From contig WPIO01000008.1 of the NCBI GenBank assembly GCA_009760855.2, positions 12,221,001 to 12,285,000 of the forward strand: DNA of 64,000 nt, given 5' to 3'. Of this stretch, positions 1-56,221 are shown piece by piece. Numbering within the stretch: position 1 is the first letter of the stretch; each line of letters starts with the position of its first letter. The notes below the pieces were generated by a model that was not told the origin of the DNA, did no database searches, and saw only the letters and a list, made by a program, of their open reading frames with translations. The translations under genes were made by a program, and so were the position numbers. This stretch comes from Cristatella mucedo. Lineage: Eukaryota; Bryozoa; Phylactolaemata; Cristatellidae.

Positions 1-84
1 ATGTTATTAATCTTGCTTTTGGCTCAGCAGCATTTTTAGTTTTTGCTGCTGTTGTCGTATTCGTGGCACTTGTTTTCGGCTTAG

Positions 85-47108
<47,024 letters not shown>

Positions 47109-47232
47109 CGATTCGACCGCCGCTCCTCCCTCTGTGCAGCAGAAGCAGCAAGCTCGCTTGCGAAGGGAGCATCTCCGGGCTGGTCGAGCGCGATGCCGCC
47201 AGCTGCGCGAGGACGCTTGCGGCCTCTCTCTC
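47109..47232. other. 124-bp intergenic tail between convergent WDR6 and SPEF1
   Basis: Holds the beginning of both 3' UTRs. No AATAAA or ATTAAA is visible on either strand, so at least one transcript, probably both, must run into the other gene. Confidence 0.8.
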
Positions 47233-47349
47233 TCAAGCTCGGCGTCCTACTGCCTGCTGCACGGCATCCAGTTTGCTCTGGAGGTCGTCGATGTGAACGT
47301 CTTTGAGACGTAGCAGATGCTCGAGACGGCGTATCTTTGCTTGTAAGAT
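47233..47349 (-). CDS. SPEF1: SPEF1 exon 7 (coiled coil and stop)
   Basis: Acceptor tttctctcacag, phase 0. Thirty-eight codons with RRLEHLLRLKDVHIDDLQSK and TGA at 47235-47233. Leucine heptads are visible. It matches the conserved C-terminus of SPEF1 (RRLEHLLQLKNVRIEDLSRR). Confidence 0.93.
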   Translation of the reverse strand: MLQAKIRRLEHLLRLKDVHIDDLQSKLDAVQQAVGRRA

Positions 47350-49214
47350 CTGTGAGAGAAAAGAGGAAGGCGGATCAGCTGTCATGCCGGGTGGGCCGGC
47401 TTTCGAGGGTCGCGACCTCAGGATTTAGAAGGAGAAGCGGCCCACCGGTATTGTGGAGGACTCGCACGGCCATGAAGCAGCACCGCACCGCTTGCAGCGC
47501 ACGTAGAGGCGGACAGGGGCCAGGAAGTGGTGGGCGTCTGCGGGGCTGCGTGGCCCTCTCCCGCCTCGAAGCTGCCACCTCGAAGCCGCGGACCTGAATC
47601 GTCTCCTCGTAGTCGAGGGACAGCTGCTGCCCGCCGTCTCCGAGGAGCAACGACCGCCCTGAGCCGCGATGAGTGCTGATGGTGGGATGGTTTCTGCAAA
47701 CGATGGGCAGCAGCAGCTGTGAGCTGTCTCATGAGTGCTGTCGCCCAGCAGAGGCTCTGCGGCCGGAGTGCGCTTCGCCAGACGGACGGCGTTGTCACCG
47801 GACGTCGGCCTGTTTGCAGATGCTAATTCGGGAAGCGCGAGAGGGCGAGTCCTCACCTCCCTAGTAGCTGGCTCGTGATGCCTCCACTGCTGCTGCTGCT
47901 GCTAGTTGCGGAGGCAATGGGCGGTAGAAATGTTTCTCCACTGCCGTTCGTGTGCTGCTGCTGTTGCTGCGAGGTGCCCTCACTTGGTCGTGCTGCTACA
48001 AGCGTTGGGGTTTGCTCACGTGCATCAGCACTGCGCTCATCAGCCGGAGCCGGCAGCAAACAGCAGCAGCGAACAGCGTTAGCGAGTGGGTGCACTCTCC
48101 TTGGCAGCATGCCGGGCTGGCTTTCGAGGCAGGCGAGGGGGAGAACCAGCATTAAATGGCTGCCAGCACAAATGGTACAATTGAGTTTCGTGAGGAGAAT
48201 GGATTCCAGCAATGGAGTTAGCTCCGCTGCTTCTTCGACGACCACACTGGCTGTTACGGCTTGGCAGCAGGTAAGCAGTCGGGCGCAAGCCCATTGGCCA
48301 ATTGTGAGTACAGCGGTCGGCTTGGCAGCATGGCTTGGCTCGGTTAGTGCTGCCGTATTTGCTGGAGCAGTGCCAAGAATGCAGGGGAGTGGTTCCTGTT
48401 AGTCAGCCCCCTTCGCTGGTGTGGATTCGTATAGCTTCGCGGTGCAGTCGTTAGCCTCATCGCGGCAATAAACCGAGAAGTGTTCTTACTGATTACAGCT
48501 AGGGCAGCTGAGGGGGCAAGCCGAGAGCACCCCGGCTCGAGCGCGCAGGCAGCGCTACCGACACCTGAGGGCTGGTAAAAAGAAGTCGAGGCTCACGACG
48601 AGCAACTGGCAGCGCAATAATGCTCCGCCGCTTCCACAACGCTGGAGGCTGCAATAAAGGAGTTGCGGCTCAGGATTTGTACCGCTAGCCACTGTCGTCG
48701 GTACGCTCCCTAGCGCTTGTGCGAGGTTCGTGTGGCACCATAATCGCATCGTAGGCAGCAAAGGGCCGTAACCGCCGGCCGTCTGAGGCGCCGAGTCTTA
48801 AAATGCGGCGATACCACTTTGCGATCTCACTTTGCTGAGTGAGACCGTGGAGTGCAAGCGACCATGTGCAGCAGTGGGAGGGAAGAACCGGGCCAGCCGT
48901 CCAAAGCAGCCGTGAGCTCATCCTTCTCACCTTTGCTGCTTCGCTCGACAGTCGAGAGAGCGGCGATCTTCGAGCGCAGCGTCAGCAGCACCTGCTCGGC
49001 GGCCAAAGGCCTGCAGTCGACGACCTGTCGTATCAGATCGTCCGCAACCTCGAAGCCGAATCTCGAGAACACCTTCCTGGAATGTGAGTGCGACGATTTG
49101 GCGCTGCGCTCGAGAGTGGACGGCTTGCGACACATCGACGGCTTGCCGTGAGCCTGATTCACGAGCCTGCTTCGAAAGCGCTACGATGATGATGCCAGCT
49201 AATTCTGCAGTAGG

Positions 49215-49277
<63 letters not shown>

Positions 49278-50948
49278 ATACCCTCTGGCCGGGGATGGGC
49301 TGTACGAAATCAGCCCTCTGCTATAGCTGCTTCTGTAGCAAGGCCATGGAAATAAGCAAAAAAGCTATTGATGGCTGGCTAACCAAGATTTCGTCTACCT
49401 GTTTAAGAGATGCCAGTTTTCCATTTTCTGAGTAGTGCCATTGGCCGAGTGGTAGTTGTGGATGTCGACCATCTTGGGAAAATAGTGCATCGCAATTTCA
49501 GCCGTCAGAACTGCAAACAATGATCGGTGAAGAACGTCAAGATTCGTCTGTTGGTAAACTCGGCGGCTAAACAGGACTCGCAATAGGAGAGGGCTTCTGA
49601 CCAACACATATTTTTTTATTACTACGTGCATGCCTTTTACTGTACCCGTGGTGAAATGGTAAAGGACATCAGAAAGTCATAGGTCTATGTCAGGGCAACT
49701 GAGAGACACTTTTAAGAGCCTCTCTTTTTGGCCATAGTATGGCTCCTGGGATTATCTCGTGGATGACTACAGAAGTCCACTGTAACGGTTCGAGGGGGCG
49801 CATCTTGTAAACGTGCATCGTGGCACTATCTCGCTACCGAAATCGCATGTCAGACAGTTCCTTGACCTACAGTTGCGTCCCTCAGTTTCTAAGTGGCCAA
49901 GGTAGGTCACAACTGTAGCAGTGGCCACATGCCACCTAACCAAGCTGACATGCTGGGGACTGCTTGCGGTCGACTACCATCGTTAGTGCTATCATCATTC
50001 CTGCTGGCCAACCAGTCTTTTGGAAAATGTATGCCCATATTTGAGGAAACTGGGCTGGGCAGGCTTGTAGGCACTGCAATAGTTACGATGGGGTAGAGTG
50101 TGTACCCTGCCATTCCAATCCAAGAGGAGAAAATTGCCACATCGATCTCTCAGTTGTATCCAGTGGTGCAATTTTGCTATGGACGTGCAATCAACATCTC
50201 AAGAGTTTTATGAATAGATTTTGTAATATACAAATCCCGATTCACAACTGCCAAAAGATACGATGCATACTCGGTCGAAAATTTATCTGGCAGCTCAGTG
50301 GTAATGTAGAAATGCTCACTGTTTGAAATATGCTCTCCGGGTGATGCTACATAGTTGTGGTCTTCCTAATGCTAGTTGCCAGAATGAGCACTCCACCACC
50401 TCTACGCTCTACCACACATATCCATCTTGAGCACATTTCTTGGAATTCATGATCACAAAGTAACAGTAAGTAATAACTTTCTATTATTGGCCGTTGAATT
50501 ATATTCGTATTCCACGACGTAGGAAAATAAGATGATCATTCCATAATTTTTAGAGGCCTTAAATAAGTGAATTTTATTGTTAATCTAGGAACGTAGGGGT
50601 ATATGTGTGGCCTGTCATCAGCCAAATGTAACATCAGAAAGAGTAGTAAGTTGTCAGTATTATGGAGCAACCTAGTTCCGAGCGAACAAGTATAATGTTT
50701 ATAAGAGACACACTTCTAAGTGCGCGATAACTATCTAAGCGAGCATCAAGCTAGAATTTCAAGCTGGCGGTTTGTTAGCGTCAGCGTTTACCGTGTACGT
50801 ATTAGTGGCTTGGTGAGTGTAAGCTCTATGAAGACATACCTCCGTCGGAGAAGTCACGGCTGAAGTTTCGTTTCAGTCTCGAAAGAGGAACATGGTCAAT
50901 CCATTCGTAAAGGTTCTTAAGAACCTCTTCGTCATCCATTCCAACCAT
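47233..50948 (-). CDS. SPEF1: SPEF1/CLAMP orthologue, microtubule-bundling CH-domain protein (complete, 7 exons)
   Basis: Exons in transcription order: 50948-50840, 49510-49399, 49076-48931, 48648-48597, 48030-47857, 47693-47594, 47349-47233; 269 aa (human SPEF1 is 236). The N-terminal calponin-homology-like domain spans about residues 4-120: LYEWIDHVPLSRLKRNFSRD then FSDG, AEIAMHYFPKMVDIHNYHSA, NWHLLNRKVFSRFGF and VADDLIRQV. A low-complexity Ser/Gln/Pro linker follows. The C-terminal coiled coil has TIQILQAKIRRLEHLLRLKD, matching human TVQVLQMKVRRLEHLLQLKN. Known role: bundles microtubules in axonemes, the ciliary central apparatus and apical cell cortex. Start chosen at 50948 (A at -3, G at +4); a second in-frame ATG is at 50939. 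The linker exons (4 and 5) are the least certain. Confidence 0.92.
47594..47693 (-). CDS. SPEF1: SPEF1 exon 6
   Basis: Acceptor tcgtttgcag, phase 2 in, phase 0 out at ATTCAG|gtccgc (a weak donor). It ends LSLDYEETIQ, which joins ILQAKIRRLE in exon 7 exactly where human has LLASQETVQVLQMKVRRLE. Confidence 0.85.
47857..48030 (-). CDS. SPEF1: SPEF1 exon 5 (Ser/Gln-rich linker)
   Basis: The 3' end is firm: CTAGGGAG|gtgagg, phase 2, joins exon 6 as SQLLG-R-NHP. It encodes a Q5 run, LPPIASATSSSSSS and GGITSQLLG. The acceptor (gagcgcag at 48031) is the one that fits phase 2; other AGs nearby are possible. The CAG/AGC repeats are typical of a disordered linker. Confidence 0.65.
48467..48472 (+). terminator. 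Candidate WDR6 poly(A) signal AATAAA
   Basis: First AATAAA on the + strand after the WDR6 stop, 1.36 kb downstream and inside SPEF1 intron 4. Another is at 48653-48658. If used, the WDR6 3' UTR would be antisense to three SPEF1 exons. Confidence 0.25.
48597..48648 (-). CDS. SPEF1: SPEF1 exon 4 (linker, tentative)
   Basis: Between acceptor cctttattgcag and donor gtgagc, phase 1 in and phase 2 out. It reads SSVVEAAEHYCAASCSS. The region is not conserved in the family. It is supported only by splice sites and by phase agreement with exons 3 and 5. Confidence 0.5.
48931..49076 (-). CDS. SPEF1: SPEF1 exon 3 (end of CH domain)
   Basis: Acceptor cacattccag, phase 2 in, phase 1 out at AAAG|gtgaga. 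It encodes KVFSRFGFEVADDLIRQVVD, then PLAAEQVLLTLRSKIAAL, corresponding to human KVLKRLNFSVPDDVMRKIAQ..VELVLIPLRQRLEE. The intron before it holds the (GA)n tract at 49207-49276. Confidence 0.92.
49207..49276. repeat. (GA)n microsatellite in SPEF1 intron 2
   Basis: On the transcribed strand of SPEF1 this is a (CT)n pyrimidine tract, 130 bp before the exon 3 acceptor. Confidence 0.97.
49399..49510 (-). CDS. SPEF1: SPEF1 exon 2 (CH domain core)
   Basis: Acceptor gtttgcag, phase 1 in, phase 2 out at AACAG|gtagac. It encodes VLTAEIAMHYFPKMVDIHNY, HSANG and NWHLLNR (human VLVAEVIKFYFPKMVEMHNY..NWGHLNR), the hallmark SPEF1-family CH segment. Confidence 0.95.
49640..49740 (+). mobile_element. Possible degenerate tRNA-derived unit
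   Basis: CCCGTGGTGAAATGGTAAAG resembles a tRNA D-arm region, and AAGAGCCTCTCTTTTTGGCC resembles the S1 tail. Lies in SPEF1 intron 1. Weak. Confidence 0.25.
50840..50948 (-). CDS. SPEF1: SPEF1 exon 1 (start codon)
   Basis: Thirty-six codons plus one base ending FSRDFSDGG at donor gtatgt (phase 1). It matches the human SPEF1 N-terminus nearly residue for residue from DEE..LYLWVDNIPLSR onward. Followed by a 1.3 kb intron. Confidence 0.93.
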
Positions 50949-50954
50949 TCTTTG

Positions 50955-51020
50955 CTATGCAAGCCATGCGAAGTGCGAGCTTCTCTTAATGCGCTCAGTA
51001 CTTGTTACGGTGGCGGCCAT
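50955..51020 (-). CDS. Possible uORF in the SPEF1 5' leader (21 aa)
   Basis: ATG at 51020 in a good context (purine at -3, G at +4), 21 codons beginning MAATVTSTERIKRSS, with TAG ending 6 nt before the SPEF1 ATG. It is in a different frame from SPEF1. Whether it lies in the transcript depends on the unknown start site. Confidence 0.35.
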   Translation of the reverse strand: MAATVTSTERIKRSSHFAWLA

Positions 51021-51110
51021 TAGTTTAAACCGGAAATAAACCCAGGCAACCAATGATTTCCGGAAGTACGGTGGCGGCTGGCTATCTATGGATGGCCATC
51101 GATTCGGCAG
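51020..51110 (-). promoter_or_regulatory. Putative SPEF1 promoter
   Basis: About 70-160 bp upstream of the SPEF1 ATG lie two ETS-like sites (ACCGGAAA at about 51029, TTCCGGAAGT at 51058-51067), a CCAAT box on the + strand (51049-51053), YY1-like TGGCGGCC/TGGCGGCT strings, and one perfect RFX half-site GTTGCC on the - strand (51050-51045). RFX X-boxes are common upstream of ciliary genes, but the second half-site is poor. Inference from motifs only. Confidence 0.35.
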
Positions 51111-52021
51111 TATCGGTATGAGAATGACAATTCGTGAACGTTGCACTGGCCATTTTTCTGCCATACACATGCACGGACTTCATTTATACGTGCACCTTGT
51201 GTCCCGAGTTTGAAGAGAATTGATAATACCTACCTTTATATTTCGGCCATTGATATGCGGAAAACTCCCGTCACGCTGGTTCGCATGAATTCTAATGGTT
51301 TGCTACTCATAGCAGCTCTTCCGGCCTGAGGCTCATTTCAGCTCAGTTTCCTTAGGGCTGCTCTGCTGGACGATCGTACCGATAGAACCGCAGCACACAC
51401 CCCCGTCTACTTTCCGTGTGTAGCTGTTCCTCTTGAGTTCTGCGGAAACAAGCGATGCAATGCCGTCTGAGGGTGTTAATCGATCGAGGTCTGAAAAATC
51501 AAATTTTTATTATGTACCATCAGTACGGAGACTGCAAGCTTGGGGATCAACATCGAATTGGACACCCAAGAACTAGCAGCTATAGTACACGAGGTAGAGT
51601 TGCAGCGTTTCGATCCATATGCTATCTTGGCGGAGTCAGTTCGACGTTACTGGTTGTGGTCTGGTTTGAAAGGCCCGCTTATTAGCTACATTGAATGGCT
51701 CGAAACCACCTACAGTTTAAGATCTGTATAACCATTTTCACGAGCCTGTATCTAACACATGTTTATCTACGAAGCTAAGCACGTTTCTGACCATCCGTAG
51801 ACGAGTCGCTTCTCATTCTGCTACCGAGACTCTTTGTGTTTAATCCCCGATTCAGATAACGAATTTTGGAATCGGCAGCTCGTTTGAAGAGCAGAAAAAA
51901 AGAAATTTTCGCCGCTAGAACTGGGTCAATAGCATTCTAATATATCGCTAGGTTCAAAATAGACTTGAAGGAAAAGACGTCTTTCGTAATGTAGGTATTC
52001 AATAAATATGAATGTAATTCG

Positions 52022-52165
52022 TTAGTATAGCACCCTAAGAGAACCTAATCTCTATTCAGGCGCTTCACATATGCCTCCGGGCTCGGGCTCATGACCTCAG
52101 CCAGACCTTGGTCGGGGTGAGCACCTTAACCGCTGGACCAAACCAGCTTGGCAATATAGAGCCGT
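52022..52165 (-). mobile_element. tRNA-headed SINE with an L2-like 3' tail
   Basis: On the - strand a perfect box A TGGTCCAGCGG (52140-52130) and a weak box B GGTCATGAGCC precede a tail GCCTGAATAGAGATTAGGTT then CTCTTAGGGTGC. The tail is the same 3' signature as the L2 copies here (GAAAGAGATTGAGTTCTCTGAGGGCGC). Confidence 0.7.
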
Positions 52166-52340
52166 CCTAGACTCCCGTGAAAGAATCCTAGTTAAGACTC
52201 CCGTCTTCTTGGGGCAGATAAAACTCGCGTCTGCTGCAGTTGAAGCCTTTTCATTTGAACTATCCAGGACTGCGTACCGTGTCACCCCTTCGTATAACTG
52301 TGAGGAAAGTATATTCTGTATACGCGTGGTATATTTTTCT

Positions 52341-52652
52341 ATGCTTACGCGACCAAGTTCGGCAGCAGCTGTTTGCGTTTTGTTTGCACTCATTGTTTGC
52401 ACGCGATGTCCAAGACGCCAGAAGAGCTCGGGGAAAGCCGACGCGTACTACCTCGAGGGGGGCGCTTGTTTTTGGAACGATGACCAGTGTGGCTACGATG
52501 TGGCAGACGGGGGAGGCTCTCCGATCGCCCCTTCTAAGAAGAAGCCATCCTGCCGGCGATTGAAGGAATTGATGAAGGAGTTCTATCGACTAGTCCACCG
52601 ACATACACACAGAAACGCGCATAGCATACAGCATGCGCATAGAGCCACATAA
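52341..52652 (+). CDS. Candidate small secreted-protein ORF (speculative)
   Basis: Open frame of 103 codons from ATG 52341 to TAA. The N-terminus MLTRPSSAAAVCVLFALIVC looks like a signal peptide. It is followed by CPRRQKSSGKADAYYLEGGA, then CFWNDDQCGYDVAD, a Lys-rich stretch, SCRRLKELMKEF and a His-rich tail. The frame also extends upstream to 52209. I do not recognise the family. No splice evidence or neighbour supports it, and it lies between SINE/L2 debris, so it may be chance. Confidence 0.2.
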   Translation: MLTRPSSAAAVCVLFALIVCTRCPRRQKSSGKADAYYLEGGACFWNDDQCGYDVADGGGSPIAPSKKKPSCRRLKELMKEFYRLVHRHTHRNAHSIQHAHRAT

Positions 52653-52999
52653 GCTGAGTGAATGTGGACGTTTTGAGGGTTTCTTTTAGTGCACTCGAAG
52701 CCTGAGGGGCTTTACGTTCGTACACTGTAGCCAGCATACTCACAAAAAGATGGCGGGAAACGTACCTGAGTAAGGAAGTCGGTCGAATAAGTAAGAATCG
52801 TGGGCAGCATGATAATTGTGGAAGTGAGTTTTAACGTCGAGGACGTTTGCAGAGCTAAAGCTTCTGTCACCAGCGGTGAAAGAATGGAGCAGACAATTGA
52901 CTGTCCGTATTGGACCAGTGGCCACGAGGAAGCTGAAACTGGTGCAGCCGTTCAGCCACTTATGACGGAACCAAACCATGGCAGGTTTGGCTGGTCAGC

Positions 53000-53345
53000 C
53001 TAAAAATTTTGCTCTGTATCCGTTGATCAACCGAAAGCCATCGCAGCTCCTTCAAGAAAGGAGACCCTTGGCTAAACCTTTTGGATTATTTTTGACAAAG
53101 CGTTCTGCCTTTGTCATCACCAGCTGTAGGGGCTAAATATCTTTTTCGGTAGCCCAGCCGGAACTGTCATAGTTGTCCAGTCTAGACAGAGCATGGAGCT
53201 AGCTAGATGTTTAGCAAGTTACCGGGTTAAACAGCCGTCTTCTGAATGAATTTTTTTACGTCAAGCAGTCGTCAAAGAGGACAGCCAAATTTCGAGCACA
53301 AGCCGCCGGTTGCACTAAAGGATCCCCAATTAAAAGCACAAAGTC
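53000..53345 (-). mobile_element. Diverged L2/CR1 fragment
   Basis: On the - strand, the segment around GTGCTCGAAATTTGGCTGTC and GACGACTGCTTGACG corresponds to ARNVGVMF..SLDDHI of the better copy. Very decayed. Confidence 0.4.
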
Positions 53346-53419
53346 TCTTAGTCCAGCTGTAATTTAAGAGTGTCGTGTAAGTAGAAGTTCGATACGATCT
53401 AATTCCAGATCAGGAAATT

Positions 53420-54060
53420 GGTCAATATTCATGGATCGAGTACTTTCGGCTTGGCTACACTATGGTATTAAATTGTCAAATCTAGAAATTCCGTTCCAGT
53501 TAGGTTTTATAGCAAATCACTCCATGGGGTCAACTTTACTTCGAGTGCACAACCACCTTCTCACGAAGGCAGAATTAATAAGAGTCGTTTTCTAGCTTAG
53601 CTGCATTTGTCAGCAGTTTTTTTTTTTATCAAATTATTATTATATATATATATATTTATACCAATATCATATTTTGTTATCATCAGTCCTTCATGAATGC
53701 GCGGTCACTTCGCCGGACATCACATGCATTTCACTTTAATTATTTGGGTCATACCTCACAAATTTTGGGCAAAACTGACGCGACTCATATATAGGAAAGC
53801 CCAACTCTGAAAATAGGTTCGGCCAACATATCTCACGTATCCTCTGCTCGAAATCTTGGTGTCCTCTTTCAAAACTATTTCTTACTAGATTACTGGACCA
53901 GCTCGCACACAATCTTGCTTACTTTTATTCTTGTAAGTTGCAAAAGTGCATAATTCGGACATACTCAGATAAGGACACCATACCCTAGTTGTCCAAGCAT
54001 TTGCGACGTATCGTCTGAACTTAACTAAGTAACTGTAACTCATTAACCACAGGTATTTCA
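53420..54060 (+). mobile_element. L2/CR1 RT fragments
   Basis: IPFQLGFIANHSMGSTLLRV then HNHLL matches the LINE RT segment normally reading PFQSAYRxNHSTETALL. Further on, SARNLGVLFQNYFLLDY-like and VQAFATYRLN-like segments follow in order with internal deletions. An (AT)n tract lies at 53640-53656. Confidence 0.6.
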
Positions 54061-54718
54061 GCCGGTGCAGAGATTTAATTCACTTGGAGTATTTTTAAAT
54101 AAATGCTTCATTAATAATGTCAACAATCATCATTATCTAACCGAAAAATTCCATCTAGTTTGGTATGTGTCATCAGCCAGCTATAATCTGGCGAGCCTTT
54201 AAAGTGAGGGGACCCACGTGCGGTGCGGCGAATGGCTCACGTGGTGGTTGGACCAATTTTGACTGTGAAGGTATGGCCGTACGTATTGAGCGCCCATCGC
54301 CCTGCGTCAATTAATAACTTCCGGCTATCGCCTGTGTCGCCAAGCGCTTTCGGCGCACCCGCGCGAGTCATTCCAGTAGCCTGCTTATAGCCGTGGTTTT
54401 TCCGATATCGTCGAGTTTTAGTGCCGCACATTTATTCTCGGGTGACTAAGCGCCAGCAGTCTCGTCCTGCCCCGGCCTGCGCCATCCGCTGGCCGTTGGA
54501 AAAATACCCTGCCGGAAGAAATAACCCGTGCAAGAAACGCCTCAGTTTTAACGAAGTCAGCATAGGATGAGCAATATTGAAATATTTCGATACAATCACT
54601 GCTAAGCTGGACCTTTTTTTTAGATGAAGACAATTCGGGCTCTGGGAATCGTTTTCTGTCCCGGTTTTTTCCAGCGAATAGCCCCCTACCTACCCACTCG
54701 CGACGCTCTCAAGTACTG

Positions 54719-54795
54719 GCGTGGCCCGGTGGTAAGGCACTAGGCGCAATGAACTAGGGTCAAGGTAACGTATTGGACGGGTGAAGCGCCCGAAT
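54719..54795 (+). mobile_element. tRNA-like SINE unit S3, copy 1
   Basis: Box A-like TGGCCCGGTGG followed by TAAGGC..TAGGCGCAA and ending GTGAAGCGCCCGAAT. The unit recurs at 55164. It is flanked by a 40-44 bp direct repeat (54675-54718 and 54791-54830). It cannot fold as a standard tRNA. Confidence 0.55.
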
Positions 54796-55163
54796 AGCCC
54801 CCTACCCACTCGCGACGCTCTCTACGTACTGTTAGGCCGCTCTCAAGGATCGAATTGTCTGGAACATCTGCCATTCAGTCTGGAGCGTTTGCTGGTGCCA
54901 GGCATGGTGAGCTAAAGCGTCGAGCGTCCAGAATCGCGGCGAGACTTCGCACGACCGGGATTCCCATCAGCAATGAGCGTTGCCATCCGGTTATATTCTC
55001 GAAGTTCCCGGCTTTCGTGCGCCTTCGGCGCTGACGGCGAGGCGCGCGCGCGAGAGAGAGACAGAGAGAGAGAGAGGGAGAGTAGCGCTCTTGCAGCCCT
55101 CGCTCGCCTTTCAGACCCACTTACAGCGGTCGAGTCGAGCCGCGCGTATAATAAGCCGCACTG

Positions 55164-55240
55164 ACGTGGCCCGGTGGTAAGGCGATAGGCGCAACGAACT
55201 AAGGTCAAGGTGAATGTATTAGACGTGCGAAGCGCCCGAA
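55164..55240 (+). mobile_element. tRNA-like SINE unit S3, copy 2
   Basis: CGTGGCCCGGTGGTAAGGCG..GGCGCAACGAACTA..GAAGCGCCCGAATTT. About 85 percent like copy 1 by eye. Lies just before the 17-bp minisatellite. Confidence 0.55.
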
Positions 55241-55317
55241 TTTAGGTACGCTTCTCTTATGGTGTTATAAAAAGGAATTTTATTTATTTATTCATATCTA
55301 ATAGTCAGCGCACGCAT

Positions 55318-55556
55318 TGGACCCTCAGCCCGCCCGGACCCTCGGCCCGCCCGAGGGTCCGGGCGGGCCGAGGGTCCGGGCGGGCCGAGGGTCCGGGCGG
55401 GCCGAGGGTCCGGGCGGGCCGAGGGTCCGGGCGGGCCGAGGGTCCGGGCGGGCCGAGGGTCCGGGCGGGCCGAGGGTCCGGGCGGGCCGAGGGTCCGGGC
55501 GGGCCGAGGGTCCGGGCGGGCCGAGGGTCCGGGCGGGCCGAGGGTCCGGGCTGGTC
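55318..55556. repeat. 17-bp GC-rich minisatellite with a head-to-head start
   Basis: Twelve or so near-identical copies of CCGAGGGTCCGGGCGGG on the + strand from about 55350. The first two units (55318-55350) are in the opposite orientation (GGACCCTCGGCCCGCC), creating a palindrome at about 55350. It opens long frames of Arg-Pro-Glu-Gly-Pro-Gly type in all phases, which are not taken as genes. Confidence 0.97.
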
Positions 55557-56221
55557 TGCGTGCGTCTCTCGAGTTCTTGCGAACACTCGGGACCGGCTAA
55601 TCTCTGCACGGAAGTGTCGTCTCTCTTCCTGGAACGACTTGCTGACGGTGCAAGGTTCGCTTGCTGGTGGCGGCGACCGCGGCATAAACCTCTTGCATTT
55701 CGATGTCGAGATTTCCCAGTGTGGAAAGTCAACCGGCTTGCTGACTTTGACATCGTCGGGACCTAGTTTTACCCCATGTATTGGCAAACCAGGCACCCCT
55801 ACTTGTTTTTGATCAGCGGGCGTGAGCATTTGGACACTCACTTTACTGTGGGGTGCGGCTGTATCCGGGTTGCGCAAGATTCGACAGGCTAACCGAAGTC
55901 CGCGCACGACCCAGTGTGGCGGCGACCTGATCGCAATTTCTGAAGCTGCAGGAGACGCAGCCGCCCAGCAAGGGTGTCTCGGTGGGGTGTGCCGGGTGGG
56001 AGGGGGATGGTAAACACCCGACCGGAAAAAATACCGCGAATACGTGGGTCGTTCACTTTCATTAGTCAGAGTAGTGGCATTTACATTAACACAGCGATTT
56101 GTGAGTATTGCCTTTGGTTTTAACCACGTGTTGCTAGGTGACACCTACCAGTAGCCATTAACGCCAACCAACCGGCATGGTCTGTGCAACCGGAAGCGGG
56201 TCAACTTACTCGAAAAACTTG

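Noticed and set aside
48079-48294. Alternative SPEF1 linker exon (- strand frame with SPPRLPRKPARHAAKESAP)
   Set aside because: No acceptor/donor pair in phase with exons 3 and 5. It is left as intron 4, though an alternative exon cannot be excluded.
51540-51731. 63-codon + frame with normal-looking composition (LQRFDPYAILAESVRRYWLW)
   Set aside because: Begins with a non-ATG codon, is unrecognised, and has no adjoining exon with matching phase.
54237-54431. - strand frame beginning MCGTKTRRYRKNHGYKQ
   Set aside because: Briefly resembled a basic ribosomal-type protein, but I could not match it to any family and found no neighbouring exon.
54719-55240. Possible genuine tRNA genes at the two GGCCCGGTGGTAAGGC units
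   Set aside because: No acceptable acceptor-stem or T-arm pairing. Better explained as SINE heads.
55305-56144. 279-codon - strand and 149-codon + strand frames
   Set aside because: They are translations of the 17-bp minisatellite with short flanks. Open in several frames because of base composition.
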